A stretch of 64,000 nucleotides of DNA from Afifellaceae bacterium (GTDB lineage: Bacteria > Pseudomonadota > Alphaproteobacteria > Rhizobiales > Afifellaceae). Numbering within the stretch: position 1 is the stretch's first letter; every line of letters starts with the position of its first letter. The translations under genes were made by a program, and so were the position numbers. Location: assembly GCA_028281235.1 (NCBI GenBank), contig JANQKG010000022.1, positions 62,001 through 126,000 of the forward strand. Direction: 5' to 3'. Positions 1 to 9,187 of the stretch are shown piece by piece. Below the pieces are notes generated by a model. The model ran no database searches. It was not told the origin of the DNA and saw only the letters and a list, made by a program, of their open reading frames with translations.

Positions 1-243
1 GCCCTGATCCCCGTGGTCACGACCATCGGTCTCCAAGTCGGTGTGTTGATGGCCGGCGCCATCCTGACGGAATCCATCTTCTCCTGGCCAGGGATCGGCA
101 AATGGATGGTCGATTCCGTTTTCCGGCGCGACTACACGGTCGTGCAAGGCGGCCTGGTACTGATCGCGACGCTCATCATGCTGGTCAATCTGGGGGTCGA
201 CCTCCTCTACGGATTGATCAACCCGCGCATCAGGCGCAACTGA
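1..243 (+). CDS. Peptide/oligopeptide ABC transporter permease (DppB/OppB type), 3' end only
   Basis: The reading frame is open from the first base and ends with TGA, leaving 80 C-terminal residues; the start lies outside the window. The visible part has the typical end of a DppB/OppB permease: a glycine-rich membrane helix, the conserved ESIFSWPGIGK stretch, the RDYTVVQG stretch, a last membrane helix and the short tail LINPRIR. It would form half of the inner-membrane channel for di- or oligopeptides or a related solute. A second permease gene begins 10 bases downstream, so they are clearly one operon. The substrate cannot be told from this fragment. Confidence 0.9.
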   Translation, partial: ALIPVVTTIGLQVGVLMAGAILTESIFSWPGIGKWMVDSVFRRDYTVVQGGLVLIATLIMLVNLGVDLLYGLINPRIRRN

Positions 244-253
244 GGCGGGACCG

Positions 254-1168
254 ATGTCCAGCGCAGACGATTTCAGCAACGGCCGCTCCGGACAATGGAG
301 CCCATGGCGCGCCATGCTCGCCGAGTTCTGGTACTACTTCTCCGAAAACAAAGGAGCAGTGGCAGGGCTCTTTGTCTTCATCGCATTGGTCGTAATTGCC
401 CTTCTTGCACCGTTTGTCGCTCCGCACGATCCGGTCATTCAAAATCGCGACGCGCTTCTATTGCCCCCCTTCTGGCAGGAAGGCGGCAGCACGACCTATC
501 TGCTTGGCACCGACCCGGTCGGCCGGGACATGCTTTCACGCCTGATCTATGGCGCGCGCTTCTCGCTGTTCATCGGCGTGGTCGTGGTCATCGGTGCCCT
601 GACCGTCGGCATCACGATCGGTCTGATCGCCGGCTATTTCCGCGGATGGATCGACATCGTGATAATGCGGGTCATGGATGTGATCCTCGCCTTTCCCTCG
701 CTGCTTCTCGCACTCGTCCTCGTCGCCGTGCTTGGGCCCGGCCTGATCAACGCCATGATCGCCATCGCGCTCGTCTATCAGCCGCATTTCGTTCGGCTGA
801 CGCGCGCCTCTGTCATGGCGGAGAAGACCAAGGATTATGTGGTGTCGTCGCGGGTGGTGGGCGCCGGGCCGCTGCGCCTCATGGTACGCACGATCCTGCC
901 CAACTGCCTTGCTCCACTCATCGTGCAGGCGACGCTGTCCTTCTCCTCCGCCATTCTCGACGCCGCAGCACTCGGCTTCCTCGGCATGGGCGCACAGCCG
1001 CCGACGCCGGAATGGGGCACCATGCTTGCCGAAGCGCGTGAGTTCATCCTGCGCGCCTGGTGGGTCGTGACCTTCCCGGGCCTGGCCATCCTCATCACGG
1101 TGCTGGCGATCAACCTGGTCGGCGACGGGCTGCGCGACGCGCTCGACCCGAAACTGAAGCGGAGCTGA
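254..1168 (+). CDS. Peptide/oligopeptide ABC transporter permease (DppC/OppC type)
   Basis: A 304-residue inner-membrane permease, the usual DppC/OppC length. It has an N-terminal cytoplasmic segment and first helix (OppC_N-like, FIALVVIALLAPFVAPHDP), the family motif LLGTDPVGRDMLSRLIYGAR, and five further hydrophobic helices. A cytoplasmic EAA-type loop around residues 200-225 (LMVRTILPNCLAPLIVQ) should contact the ATPases. It pairs with the truncated permease just upstream and is followed after 46 bases by the first ATPase. No periplasmic binding protein is visible here; it may lie upstream of the window. Substrate is inferred only at the level of peptides or similar solutes. Confidence 0.93.
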   Translation: MSSADDFSNGRSGQWSPWRAMLAEFWYYFSENKGAVAGLFVFIALVVIALLAPFVAPHDPVIQNRDALLLPPFWQEGGSTTYLLGTDPVGRDMLSRLIYGARFSLFIGVVVVIGALTVGITIGLIAGYFRGWIDIVIMRVMDVILAFPSLLLALVLVAVLGPGLINAMIAIALVYQPHFVRLTRASVMAEKTKDYVVSSRVVGAGPLRLMVRTILPNCLAPLIVQATLSFSSAILDAAALGFLGMGAQPPTPEWGTMLAEAREFILRAWWVVTFPGLAILITVLAINLVGDGLRDALDPKLKRS

Positions 1169-1214
1169 GGTGTGACAACGCTCAGCGGACCCAAAAGGCC
1201 GGAAGGAGCAGCTC

Positions 1215-2189
1215 ATGCCCCTTCTTGAAGTCCGCAAGCTCTCCGTCACCTTCGCCACCGCGGCCGGCCCGTTCACGGCGGTCGACGGCGTCGATTTCGA
1301 CGTCGATACCGGCGAAGTCCTGGCGATCGTTGGAGAATCGGGCTCCGGCAAGTCCGTCGCCATGCTCGCTGTGATGGGGCTCCTGCCAAGCGCCGCCACG
1401 GTGACGGCGGAACGGATGCGTTTTGGCCGCGAGGATCTCGCGACGCTTCCGCCCGCCCGCCGACGCCAGGTGATCGGACGCGATCTGGCCATGATCTTTC
1501 AGGAGCCGATCGCCAGCCTGAACCCCTGCTTCACGGTCGGCTTCCAGATCGGCGAGTCCCTGAGGACGCATCTCGGCATGGACCGCAGCGCTCGGCGCCA
1601 GCGCATTGTGGAGCTCTTGGATGAAGTCGGCATTCCCGAGCCGGAACGGCGGCTGTCCGCCTTCCCCCATCAGCTTTCCGGCGGCATGAGTCAGCGCGTG
1701 ATGATCGCCATGGCGCTTGCCTGTCGGCCGAAGCTGTTGATCGCCGATGAGCCGACCACCGCGCTCGATGTCACCATCCAGGCGCAGATCCTCGACCTGC
1801 TTCTTCGATTGCAGCGCGAGACCGGCATGGGCCTGGTGCTGATCACACATGACATGGGCGTGGTGGCGGAGACCGCGCAGCGCGTGGTCGTGCAATATGC
1901 CGGCCAGCAGGTAGAGCGACGCGACGTCCGCGGTCTCTTCAAGTGTCCGCACCATCCCTACACCACGGCTTTGCTCGCCGCGCTGCCCGATCGCGCCACC
2001 AACGATCGCCTGCCCGCCATTCCCGGCGTCGTCCCCGGCCAGGGCGATCAGCCCGACGGCTGCCTCTTCAATCCGCGCTGCGACCACGCCACTGATATGT
2101 GCCGCAAGGTCCCGCCGCCGAAGCAACCGGACGTGCTTGGCTCAGCCCTCTGCCACTATCCACGCAACGCCAGGAAGAACGCGGCATGA
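1215..2189 (+). CDS. Peptide ABC transporter ATP-binding protein (DppD/OppD type)
   Basis: A 324-residue ABC ATPase. Walker A GESGSGKS lies at residues 40-47, the ABC signature LSGGMSQ at 154-160, and Walker B ends in LLIADEPT. The switch histidine lies in LITHDMG. The C-terminal region carries the oligopeptide-transporter extension with a cysteine-containing GCLFNPRC motif that may bind an iron-sulfur cluster in relatives. The start at 1215 has a strong ribosome-binding site (GGAAGGAG). Its last codons overlap the start of the second ATPase (ATGA at 2186-2189), so the two subunits are likely translationally coupled and form a heterodimer. Confidence 0.95.
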   Translation: MPLLEVRKLSVTFATAAGPFTAVDGVDFDVDTGEVLAIVGESGSGKSVAMLAVMGLLPSAATVTAERMRFGREDLATLPPARRRQVIGRDLAMIFQEPIASLNPCFTVGFQIGESLRTHLGMDRSARRQRIVELLDEVGIPEPERRLSAFPHQLSGGMSQRVMIAMALACRPKLLIADEPTTALDVTIQAQILDLLLRLQRETGMGLVLITHDMGVVAETAQRVVVQYAGQQVERRDVRGLFKCPHHPYTTALLAALPDRATNDRLPAIPGVVPGQGDQPDGCLFNPRCDHATDMCRKVPPPKQPDVLGSALCHYPRNARKNAA

Positions 2190-3178
2190 GCCATGTCATC
2201 GATGCCACGGATCTGGCGCGCCATTACAGCGTCAGCCGTGGTGCCTTTCGTGAGCCGGCGACCGTCAAGGCGCTTGCGGACGCGACCTTCACGGTCAAAG
2301 CGGGAAAGACATTGGCCGTGGTGGGCGAATCCGGCTGCGGGAAGTCGACGCTGGCGCGGCTCATCACGATGATTGAGCCGGCATCGGCCGGAAAGTTGAT
2401 GATCGACGGCGTCGACGTGGCACGCGAGCCGGCGAAACTGAAGGACCTGCGCCGCACAGTGCAGATCGTCTTCCAGGACCCCTACGGCTCGCTCAATCCG
2501 CGTCAGAAGGTCGGATCGATCCTGGAGGAGCCGCTCATCATCAACACCAGCCTCAACGCCGCGGCGCGGCGCGCAAAGGCCCTCGACATGTTGCGCCGCG
2601 TCGGCCTTAGGCCAGAGCATTATGCGCGCTATCCGCACATGTTCTCCGGCGGCCAGCGTCAGCGGATCGCCGTGGCGCGCGCCTTGATGCTGGAGCCCAA
2701 GATCATCGTACTCGATGAGCCAGTATCGGCGCTCGACGTCTCCATCCAGGCGCAGATTTTGAATCTCCTGGCCGATCTCCAGGATGAGTTCGGCCTGACC
2801 TATCTCTTCATCAGCCACGATCTGTCCGTCGTGCGCTTCGTCGCCGACGACGTGATGGTGATGTATCTCGGCCGCCCGGTGGAGATCGCTCCAGTCGATG
2901 ACATCTTCCACCGGCCGCAACATCCCTATACGCGGGCGCTGCTGTCCGCCACGCCGATCGCTGACCCGGAGCGCCAGCGCACAAAGATCAAGCTGGAAGG
3001 CGAACTGCCCTCCCCCTTCGACCCGCCGGCCGGCTGCGCGTTCCACCCGCGCTGCCAATATGCCCGCGATATCTGCAGGGAAAAGCCGCCGGCACTCGTC
3101 GCGGCGGGCGCCACCCAGCATGCGTGCCACGGCGTCGCGGAAGGATGGGTGCCTGACGACGGCCCCAAGCCCGCCTGA
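2186..3178 (+). CDS. Peptide ABC transporter ATP-binding protein (DppF/OppF type)
   Basis: A 330-residue ABC ATPase starting at the ATG that overlaps the previous stop; a longer frame upstream lies inside dppD and is not needed. Walker A GESGCGKS is at residues 47-54. FSGGQRQRIAVARAL is the signature, IIVLDEPVSALD the Walker B/D-loop region and FISHDLS the switch region. The C-terminal PPAGCAFHPRCQYARDICR segment is the oligopeptide-transporter extension. The protein should pair with the DppD-type subunit to power the two permeases. The next gene begins 9 bases after the stop, so it is probably in the same transcript. Confidence 0.95.
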   Translation: MSHVIDATDLARHYSVSRGAFREPATVKALADATFTVKAGKTLAVVGESGCGKSTLARLITMIEPASAGKLMIDGVDVAREPAKLKDLRRTVQIVFQDPYGSLNPRQKVGSILEEPLIINTSLNAAARRAKALDMLRRVGLRPEHYARYPHMFSGGQRQRIAVARALMLEPKIIVLDEPVSALDVSIQAQILNLLADLQDEFGLTYLFISHDLSVVRFVADDVMVMYLGRPVEIAPVDDIFHRPQHPYTRALLSATPIADPERQRTKIKLEGELPSPFDPPAGCAFHPRCQYARDICREKPPALVAAGATQHACHGVAEGWVPDDGPKPA

Positions 3179-3186
3179 TCTCGCCG

Positions 3187-4131
3187 ATGACGCTGGCGTT
3201 CAACCGCGAATTCGACCCACGTCACGGCGAAGCCGTAGAGCTGATGCCTGGCGTGCGGCACGTCACCGCCGCCAATTCCGGCCCGTTCACGTTCGCCGGC
3301 ACCAACACCTTTCTCGTCGGCACATCCGAGCTTGCCCTCATCGATCCAGGGCCCGACGACCCCAACCATTTCGAGGCGCTGCGGCGGGCCATCGGGGGCG
3401 CCCGGGTCACGCATATCCTCGTCTCCCACACCCATCGCGATCATTCAGCGGGGACAGAGCGCCTGAAGGCCCTGACTGGCGCGCGCGTGCTCGCCGCCGG
3501 GCCGCATGCCTTTGCGCGTCCGCCGCATGAGGGCGAGGAAAGGCCGATAGAGGCCGCCGGCGACACCGACTTCACACCCGATGCAACGCTCGCCGACGGC
3601 GCCACCGTGGAGGTTTCCGGCGCCCGCCTTCAGGCGATCGCAACGCCCGGCCATACGGTCAATCACGTCGCGCTGGCACTGCTCGAAGAGGGCGTGCTGT
3701 TTTCAGGCGACCACGTCATGGGTTGGTCGACGACGATCGTCGCCCCGCCGGACGGCGCTATGACCGCCTATATGGCCTCGCTCGACCGCCTTCTTGCCCG
3801 GCCGGAGCGCCGCTATTTGCCGTCGCATGGCGGCGAGATCAGCGACGGCCCTCGTTATGTCGCAGCGCTCAAGGGGCACAGGACGGAGCGCGAGGCCGCC
3901 ATCCTCAACGCAATCCGGCGCGGCGACCGCACGATCCCGGAGATTGTCAGCGCGGTCTATCAGGGACTGGATTCGCGGCTTGCTCCCGCCGCTGCGCTGT
4001 CGACGCTCGCGCATCTGGAGGACCTGATAGCGCGCCGCATGGTGACGGCAGACAATCTTCCGATTCTGTCCGCCCGCTACCGCCCGAAGGAGGCGAGCCC
4101 CGACGACGATCTGGCGTCCGGGTCGAGCTGA
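3187..4131 (+). CDS. MBL-fold metallo-hydrolase (LACTB2-like)
   Basis: A 314-residue metallo-beta-lactamase-fold protein. The metal-binding HTHRDH motif is at residues 81-86, followed by the later ligands in ATPGHTVNHV and the SGDHVMGW stretch. The C-terminal third contains a helical winged-helix-like segment (RRGDRTIPEIVSAVYQGL) typical of the LACTB2 subgroup, which includes RNases and thioesterase-like hydrolases. The substrate is not predictable. It starts 9 bases after dppF, so it is probably cotranscribed with the transporter. Its last 55 bases overlap the 3' end of the convergent DUF1499 gene. Both reading frames look genuine, because each keeps its family pattern up to its stop. Confidence 0.88.
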   Translation: MTLAFNREFDPRHGEAVELMPGVRHVTAANSGPFTFAGTNTFLVGTSELALIDPGPDDPNHFEALRRAIGGARVTHILVSHTHRDHSAGTERLKALTGARVLAAGPHAFARPPHEGEERPIEAAGDTDFTPDATLADGATVEVSGARLQAIATPGHTVNHVALALLEEGVLFSGDHVMGWSTTIVAPPDGAMTAYMASLDRLLARPERRYLPSHGGEISDGPRYVAALKGHRTEREAAILNAIRRGDRTIPEIVSAVYQGLDSRLAPAAALSTLAHLEDLIARRMVTADNLPILSARYRPKEASPDDDLASGSS

Positions 4132-5021
4132 AGCGCGGCGTCGAGCCGGCCGAAGAACCACCTGATCCGCCGCGCATTCTGGCCGAGATCGTGTTGCCCG
4201 CTGCGTGACGCCGACCGCATGTCGACATCGGTGCTCTCAAAGGAGCCGCGCATGCGAATGACCACGTCGTCGGGAAAGCCGAAGACCAGCGTCGGGGCCG
4301 TCGCCTCGATGATCGCCTGACCGCCCACATTCGGCAGCGGCCGGTCACCGCTTGCCTCAGCACCCGGTGGCAAGGGCGTGCCGCGCGACTGCGTCATCAC
4401 GCTCTTGCGCGCCAGTGCGCGAAGAATCTCCTCCGTTTCGCCGGCCGGGGCGTCCTCCGATTCAGGACTGGCCTCAGGCATCACCGTCGGCCGCGAATCC
4501 CGCGTGATCGTCCAGCCGCGGCCTTCGATGATCTCGCGCGCGGCAGCGTAAACATCACCGAGCGGCATCGGATAGAAGCGCGTGATGATATCGGGATAGG
4601 CATCCTGCTGCTGCGCGAGGCTCTCGCCTGCCGGCGAACGTTGCTGGCTGGCCGCGGCGATGAATTCCGGTGGCTCGGCCAAATTCGTCGAGACGTCCGT
4701 AAGCCGCGGATAGGTGATCGCCGCCGCTGCAATGAGGCCGAGCAGGACATGCGTCGGCAGCGCATAGACGATGCCGGCAATCGCCGCGCCGCCGCCGGTG
4801 GCACCGTTCTTCCACACATCGGTGAGCGCATAGATGGCGACGCCCGGTGCTGCGAGCCCGAGCAAAAAGCCGACCGTCAGCACCGGCACAAGCGCTGCCG
4901 TGGGCACCAGCGACACGCGCGTGCCGATCGCCGCCAGGACCAGGACCGGCACCGCCAAACCGCCGCAAATCCGCGCCCAGTCTGCGGCTCGCGACCGGCG
5001 CAACACGTAAGATCGTCTCAT
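4077..5021 (-). CDS. DUF1499 domain membrane protein
   Basis: A 314-residue protein with three hydrophobic segments in the first about 105 residues (around VPVLVLAAIG, VPVLTVGFLLG and IVYALPTHVLLG). A soluble domain follows, matching the DUF1499 pattern: PPEF, YPDIITRFYPMPLGDVYAAAREIIEGRGW, then VFGFPDDVVIRMR and VDMRSASRSGQHDLGQNARRI. The function of DUF1499 is unknown. The gene follows the acyl-CoA ligase on the same strand with a 42-base gap, so they may be an operon. Its 3' end overlaps the end of the convergent MBL-fold gene by 55 bases. Confidence 0.8.
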   Translation of the reverse strand: MRRSYVLRRSRAADWARICGGLAVPVLVLAAIGTRVSLVPTAALVPVLTVGFLLGLAAPGVAIYALTDVWKNGATGGGAAIAGIVYALPTHVLLGLIAAAAITYPRLTDVSTNLAEPPEFIAAASQQRSPAGESLAQQQDAYPDIITRFYPMPLGDVYAAAREIIEGRGWTITRDSRPTVMPEASPESEDAPAGETEEILRALARKSVMTQSRGTPLPPGAEASGDRPLPNVGGQAIIEATAPTLVFGFPDDVVIRMRGSFESTDVDMRSASRSGQHDLGQNARRIRWFFGRLDAALQLDPDARSSSGLASFGR

Positions 5022-5063
5022 TGCCGGCTTCCCGAACTCGACGGCTGACAGATATCCGTAGCC

Positions 5064-6683
5064 TCAGCCGTCGGGCAAGCGATAGTCCCTGAACATTTCG
5101 CGCAGCGCCGTCTTTTGGATCTTGCCGGTCGCCGTGTGCGGGATCTCGTCCACGAACACCACATCGTCCGGCACCCACCACTTGGCGACCTGCGGCCGCA
5201 TGTAATCGAGCAGCGTTTCGCGCGTTGGCGCATCCTCCGATTTCGGCACCACGATGAGCAGCGGCCGCTCATCCCACTTCATGTGGTGGACGCCGATGAC
5301 CGCCGCCTCCGCCACGCCGGGATGGCCCATGGCGAGGTTCTCCAGCTCGATGGAGGATATCCACTCGCCGCCGGACTTGATGACATCCTTGGAGCGATCG
5401 GTGACGCGCATATAGCCATGCGCATCGATATGCGCGACGTCGCCGGTGTCGAAATAGCCATCCTCGTCGAGGACCTCCGCCTCGTTGCCGAAATAGGCGC
5501 GCGCGATCGCCGGCCCGCGCACCTTCAGCCGCCCGAACGTCTTGCCGTCCCGCGGCAGCTCGTTGCCGTCGTCGTCGGTGACCCTCATTTCAACGGTGAA
5601 CGGCGCATGGCCCTGCTTCTCCTGCACATCAAGTCGCGCGTCACCCATGAGGTCAACGAGCTCCGGCTTCAATGTGCAGATAGTGCCGATGGGACTCATC
5701 TCTGTCATGCCCCAGGCGTGCAGGACGGAGACATCGTAACGGCTCTCAAAGATTTCGATCATCGAGCGCGGACAGGCTGCGCCGCCAATCACGACGCGCT
5801 CAAGATGCGGCAATTCGTGGCCGGTCTCTTGAAGGTGCTGCAGAAGCATCATCCAGATCGTCGGCACGGCCGCGGTGATCGTCACTTGCTCCTGATCAAG
5901 CAGCTCATAAATCGACGCACCGTCCAGCTTGCTGCCGGGCATGACGAGCGAAGCGCCGACCAGCGGCGCGACATAGGCCAACGCCCAGCAATTGGCGTGG
6001 AACATCGGCACCACCGGCATCAGACGATCGCGGCTTGCCAAGCCCAGCATGTCCGGCATGTTGCCGGCCAGAGCATGCAGCACATTGGAGCGGTGCGAAT
6101 AGACGACGCCCTTGGGATTGCCCGTCGTGCCAGAGGTGTAGCACATGCCCGCGGCTGCGTTCTCGTCGACCGCGCACCAGGCGAAATCGTCATCGGCCGC
6201 CAGCCATTCCTCGTACGGCTCCGCATCAAGCGGCGTATCGGGCATATGCGCAGCGTCTGTCAGCACCACGATCCGTTGGACGCTCTTCAGTTGGTCGCGC
6301 AGCTTCTCCACCAGCGGCAGGAACGTCAGGTCGACGAAGAGCATGCGGTCGGCCGCGTCGTTGACGATCCACGCAAGCTGCTCCGGAAAGAGCCGCGGAT
6401 TGAGCGTATGATAGACGCCACCCGCGCCCATCAGCCCGTACCACACCTCCATGTGCCGCCACGTATTCCACGCCAGCGTTGCGCCGCGCTGGCCGATCCC
6501 GAAATTGTTTGCATGGAGCTTCTTGGCAACGCGACGCGCACGGGAATGGATGGCGCTGTAAGTCGTGCGATGGATCGGTCCTTCCACCGAGCGCGAGACC
6601 ACCTCTCGCCCACCGTGATGAAGCGCTGCATGATCAAGGATCTTATGACAGAGCAGCGGCCAGTCCTGCATGAGTCCGCGCAT
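5064..6683 (-). CDS. Acyl-CoA synthetase (AMP-binding; medium-chain/AlkK- or DmdB-like)
   Basis: A 539-residue member of the ANL superfamily, which activates a carboxylic acid to its CoA thioester through an acyl-adenylate. The P-loop-like AMP-binding motif is [13 protein letters not shown]. The [11 protein letters not shown] stretch and the C-terminal lysine region [14 protein letters not shown] are present. The overall pattern, beginning [16 protein letters not shown], resembles the AlkK/DmdB group (medium-chain fatty acid or methylthiopropionate ligases). The ATG at 6683 is chosen because GGAGAGGAA precedes it at good spacing; an upstream ATG at 6785 would add a non-family leader. Exact substrate is not predictable. 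Confidence 0.9.
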   Translation of the reverse strand: MRGLMQDWPLLCHKILDHAALHHGGREVVSRSVEGPIHRTTYSAIHSRARRVAKKLHANNFGIGQRGATLAWNTWRHMEVWYGLMGAGGVYHTLNPRLFPEQLAWIVNDAADRMLFVDLTFLPLVEKLRDQLKSVQRIVVLTDAAHMPDTPLDAEPYEEWLAADDDFAWCAVDENAAAGMCYTSGTTGNPKGVVYSHRSNVLHALAGNMPDMLGLASRDRLMPVVPMFHANCWALAYVAPLVGASLVMPGSKLDGASIYELLDQEQVTITAAVPTIWMMLLQHLQETGHELPHLERVVIGGAACPRSMIEIFESRYDVSVLHAWGMTEMSPIGTICTLKPELVDLMGDARLDVQEKQGHAPFTVEMRVTDDDGNELPRDGKTFGRLKVRGPAIARAYFGNEAEVLDEDGYFDTGDVAHIDAHGYMRVTDRSKDVIKSGGEWISSIELENLAMGHPGVAEAAVIGVHHMKWDERPLLIVVPKSEDAPTRETLLDYMRPQVAKWWVPDDVVFVDEIPHTATGKIQKTALREMFRDYRLPDG

Positions 6684-6973
6684 CGTGCGTTCCTCTCCGC
6701 GATATCCCGATTGCTTTTGTTCTTTGGATTGGATGCTGAGAGATTTCGCCGGGCCTGACCAGCCCTTTTGGCCACACTCACGCACGGTGATCGGCGCATT
6801 CTCGCCGCATTACGTAGCCGCGCAAGCGAGCATGCGCGCGCCGGGCCCCGGATTCCTGAGGGAACCGACGACATCGCCGACCCGCCGGCCCCGGTCATGC
6901 TTGCGGCGCAAGAAACCTTATTTGCACCAAAGTGTTGCCACTTGCGACGATAACCCTGATGGCTATGGCGATC

Positions 6974-7366
6974 ATGACCCACGACGGACCAAAGCCGACC
7001 AAGCCGCGACTGGTCAATGCCGACGGCGCCGATCTGCCCCGCGCGCAATTGAAGCTGGCGCTGGAGCTTGCCGACACGGCGGGCGGCGATCTGACCGACC
7101 GGATTGCCGAAGCTGCGGCAACGGTCGGGGCGGACCTCCTCTTCATGCTGCCGGCGCCCGACGGATCGGGGCCGTCCGCGATGGTTCATCTCGCCGACGA
7201 GAGCGGCGATCGTTTCTTGCAGGTTCAGCCGGCCGCCGAGGGCATGGCGGTGAGCGAGGGCGACGAAGTCAACCCGCACTTTCTCAGCCTCGCGCGTACG
7301 TCGGTGGTTGTGCTGAGAAAGATCGGCGACGACCCGGACGTGCGGGCGCTCGCCAAGGCGAACTAA
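6974..7366 (+). CDS. Hypothetical protein
   Basis: I do not recognise this gene. From ATG 6974 it would encode 130 residues, mostly acidic and soluble, with an N-terminal helix-rich half (ALELADTAGGDLTDRIAEAA) and a beta-rich second half (MVHLADESGDRFLQVQPA). ATGs at 6959 and 6965 are also possible; none has a clear ribosome-binding site, so the start is uncertain. It is transcribed away from the acyl-CoA ligase across a 290-base divergent gap and toward the minus-strand barrel gene. Codon use resembles its neighbours, which supports it being real. Confidence 0.6.
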   Translation: MTHDGPKPTKPRLVNADGADLPRAQLKLALELADTAGGDLTDRIAEAAATVGADLLFMLPAPDGSGPSAMVHLADESGDRFLQVQPAAEGMAVSEGDEVNPHFLSLARTSVVVLRKIGDDPDVRALAKAN

Positions 7367-7441
7367 CCTACCGAACCAAGCCTATGCAGCAGCGGGCGGC
7401 TTAACGCAGCAAGCCGCGCCGCAGCATGTCGATCAGATCGA

Positions 7442-8392
7442 TCAGTCGACGATGTCGTTCGTGTAGCCGGCGGCGCGCAGCGGCTCCAGCGGCAGATCGA
7501 GCGCCGGACCGCGGCGATAGAGGTCCTGGATATTGTCGCCGCCCAGCGCAAAGCTCACGCCGAATTTGACGATGTGCTCGAAAAGGTCCTCGTCAGTGGC
7601 GGTCGGGTCGGGCTTGTCGACGGCGACATAGTGGCCCTCATAGGCGGCGTGCCATGCGACCGGAAACGCCATGAGCTGCCGCTTGTATTTCAGCTCCCAG
7701 CCGGCGAAATCGATGTCGTCACGCGGCGTCACATTGTTCTCGCCGGCTCCGTAGATGAAATCGGCAACGACCATGGAATTGGGCGTCAGGAAATGCTGGG
7801 CCTGGGCTCTCGCAAACCACGCATCGACCAGCGTTTCGTTGTCGTTGGCCGAGCTGTCGAAATAGCCCGCTTGGCCATAGAGCGTCGTGTTGCCAAGGTA
7901 GACTTGGCCTTCGCCGCCGAACATCCAGCCTTGCTCGTCCTCCTCCTCCGGGCCGGTTCCCTCTCCGATGAACACATGGCCGTACCCGCCAAAGACGCCG
8001 ATCAGGTATGCGTTCGGGTCGCGGAAGCTGAGATGGCCGCCGCCCAGAACCTGCCCCTCATAGTCTTCCGTGTTGCCCGGGTAATCATTGTCGAAGTCGC
8101 CTTCCGCGACACCGTCGAGTTGCACGGAGAACCGATCGCCGAGCGGGATGTTGACCCTGATCTGACCGCCGACACGCCCGGTGTCGTTGGGATTGTCATT
8201 GCCGGTGGTGAGGTCAGGAACCATCCAGACATAGCCGCCCCAGACATCGGCAACGGCTGAGAAAAGCAGCCCCTGCGGTCCCGCCGGCTCCATCACGACG
8301 TCGCTTACTTCGCCCACTGGTAGATCGGCGGCGGCCGCAGCGCCTGAAGCAAACGCAGCACCGGCTGCAAGCAGCAACGATTTGCGGATCAT
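7442..8392 (-). CDS. Predicted outer-membrane beta-barrel or porin-like protein
   Basis: A 316-residue protein with a clear signal peptide (MIRKSLLLAAGAAFASGAAAA, cleavage before ADLP). The mature part is rich in glycine and aromatics and alternates short hydrophobic strands with acidic loops (GGHLSFRDPNAYLIGVFGGYG, VYLGNTTLYGQAGYF, MVVADFIYGAGE), as expected of an outer-membrane barrel. No named family was recognised. A GAGGGAG ribosome-binding site precedes the start. The gene stands alone between the convergent hypothetical gene and the lysE-like gene. Confidence 0.65.
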   Translation of the reverse strand: MIRKSLLLAAGAAFASGAAAAADLPVGEVSDVVMEPAGPQGLLFSAVADVWGGYVWMVPDLTTGNDNPNDTGRVGGQIRVNIPLGDRFSVQLDGVAEGDFDNDYPGNTEDYEGQVLGGGHLSFRDPNAYLIGVFGGYGHVFIGEGTGPEEEDEQGWMFGGEGQVYLGNTTLYGQAGYFDSSANDNETLVDAWFARAQAQHFLTPNSMVVADFIYGAGENNVTPRDDIDFAGWELKYKRQLMAFPVAWHAAYEGHYVAVDKPDPTATDEDLFEHIVKFGVSFALGGDNIQDLYRRGPALDLPLEPLRAAGYTNDIVD

Positions 8393-8575
8393 GTCGGATA
8401 CACTCCCTCGTCAGCTCTCCCAGTCTTCCTACATCCGCCAGGTCGTGGAATCACGCCTCAGCACGCACGAAACCAGGAAAAACGCTGGCATCTCCCGGAT
8501 TCACGGCTGCACTGTTGCTAGCCGGCAACATTTCTGGTGAGCTTGCACACGCGCAGGATGCACCGCTGAGGCAGC

Positions 8576-9187
8576 CTAAACCAGGCTCATCGCCAGACCT
8601 GCGGCGATCATCCACATCACGATCCCAATGCCAAAATCGAGCACTTGCCAAGCGCGCGGCTTGGTGAAGAACGGCGCCAGCAATCGCGCACCATAGCCGA
8701 GCGCAAAGAACCAGGTGAACGAGGCAAGCACCGCGCCGATACCATAGGCGAGACGCAGCTCGCCCGGATAGCGTCCCGACAGGCTCCCCAGAAGCAGTAC
8801 CGTGTCGAGATAGACATGCGGATTGAGGAACGTGAACGCCAGGCACGTTGCAATCGCCGCGCCCAGCCCGCGCGCATCGCCCTCCGCCTTCATCACAGCA
8901 GGGCGCATGGCGCGGCGAAAGGCGAGCAGGCCGTAGACGAACAGAAACAAAGCGCCGCCCCCGGTCACGACCAGAAGCGCCGTCGGCGATTGACGCACCA
9001 GCGTGCCGAGGCCGGCAACGCCTGCCGTAATCAGAAGCGCATCGGAGATGGAGCAGATGAGACAGACGGCAAAGACGAACTCGCCCTTCAGGCTCTGCCG
9101 AAGCACGAAGGCGTTTTGCGCGCCGAGCGCGATGATGAGACCGGCGCTGAGCAGAAATCCGTTGAGCCCGGCCGATAGCAAGCTCAT
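8576..9187 (-). CDS. LysE/ArgO family amino-acid exporter
   Basis: A 203-residue inner-membrane protein with about six hydrophobic segments. The LysE family start is recognisable: GFLLSAGLIIALGAQNAFVLRQSLKG, then the LNPHVYLDTVLLLGS stretch. Members export basic or other amino acids (LysE: lysine/arginine; ArgO: arginine). Its ATG overlaps the stop of the upstream aminotransferase gene (ATGA at 9184-9187), so the two are probably translated as a coupled pair. That suggests export of an amino acid linked to the aminotransferase, which is inference. No LysG-type regulator is next to it. Confidence 0.9.
   Translation of the reverse strand: MSLLSAGLNGFLLSAGLIIALGAQNAFVLRQSLKGEFVFAVCLICSISDALLITAGVAGLGTLVRQSPTALLVVTGGGALFLFVYGLLAFRRAMRPAVMKAEGDARGLGAAIATCLAFTFLNPHVYLDTVLLLGSLSGRYPGELRLAYGIGAVLASFTWFFALGYGARLLAPFFTKPRAWQVLDFGIGIVMWMIAAGLAMSLV

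Noticed and set aside
5115-6758. 547-residue plus-strand frame
   Set aside because: It is antisense to the acyl-CoA ligase, whose catalytic motifs are intact on the minus strand; the translation is Arg/His-rich and repetitive, as shadows are.
8451-8846. 131-residue minus-strand frame below the lysE-like gene
   Set aside because: Most of it overlaps lysE in another phase; the non-overlapping part shows no start signal or family pattern.
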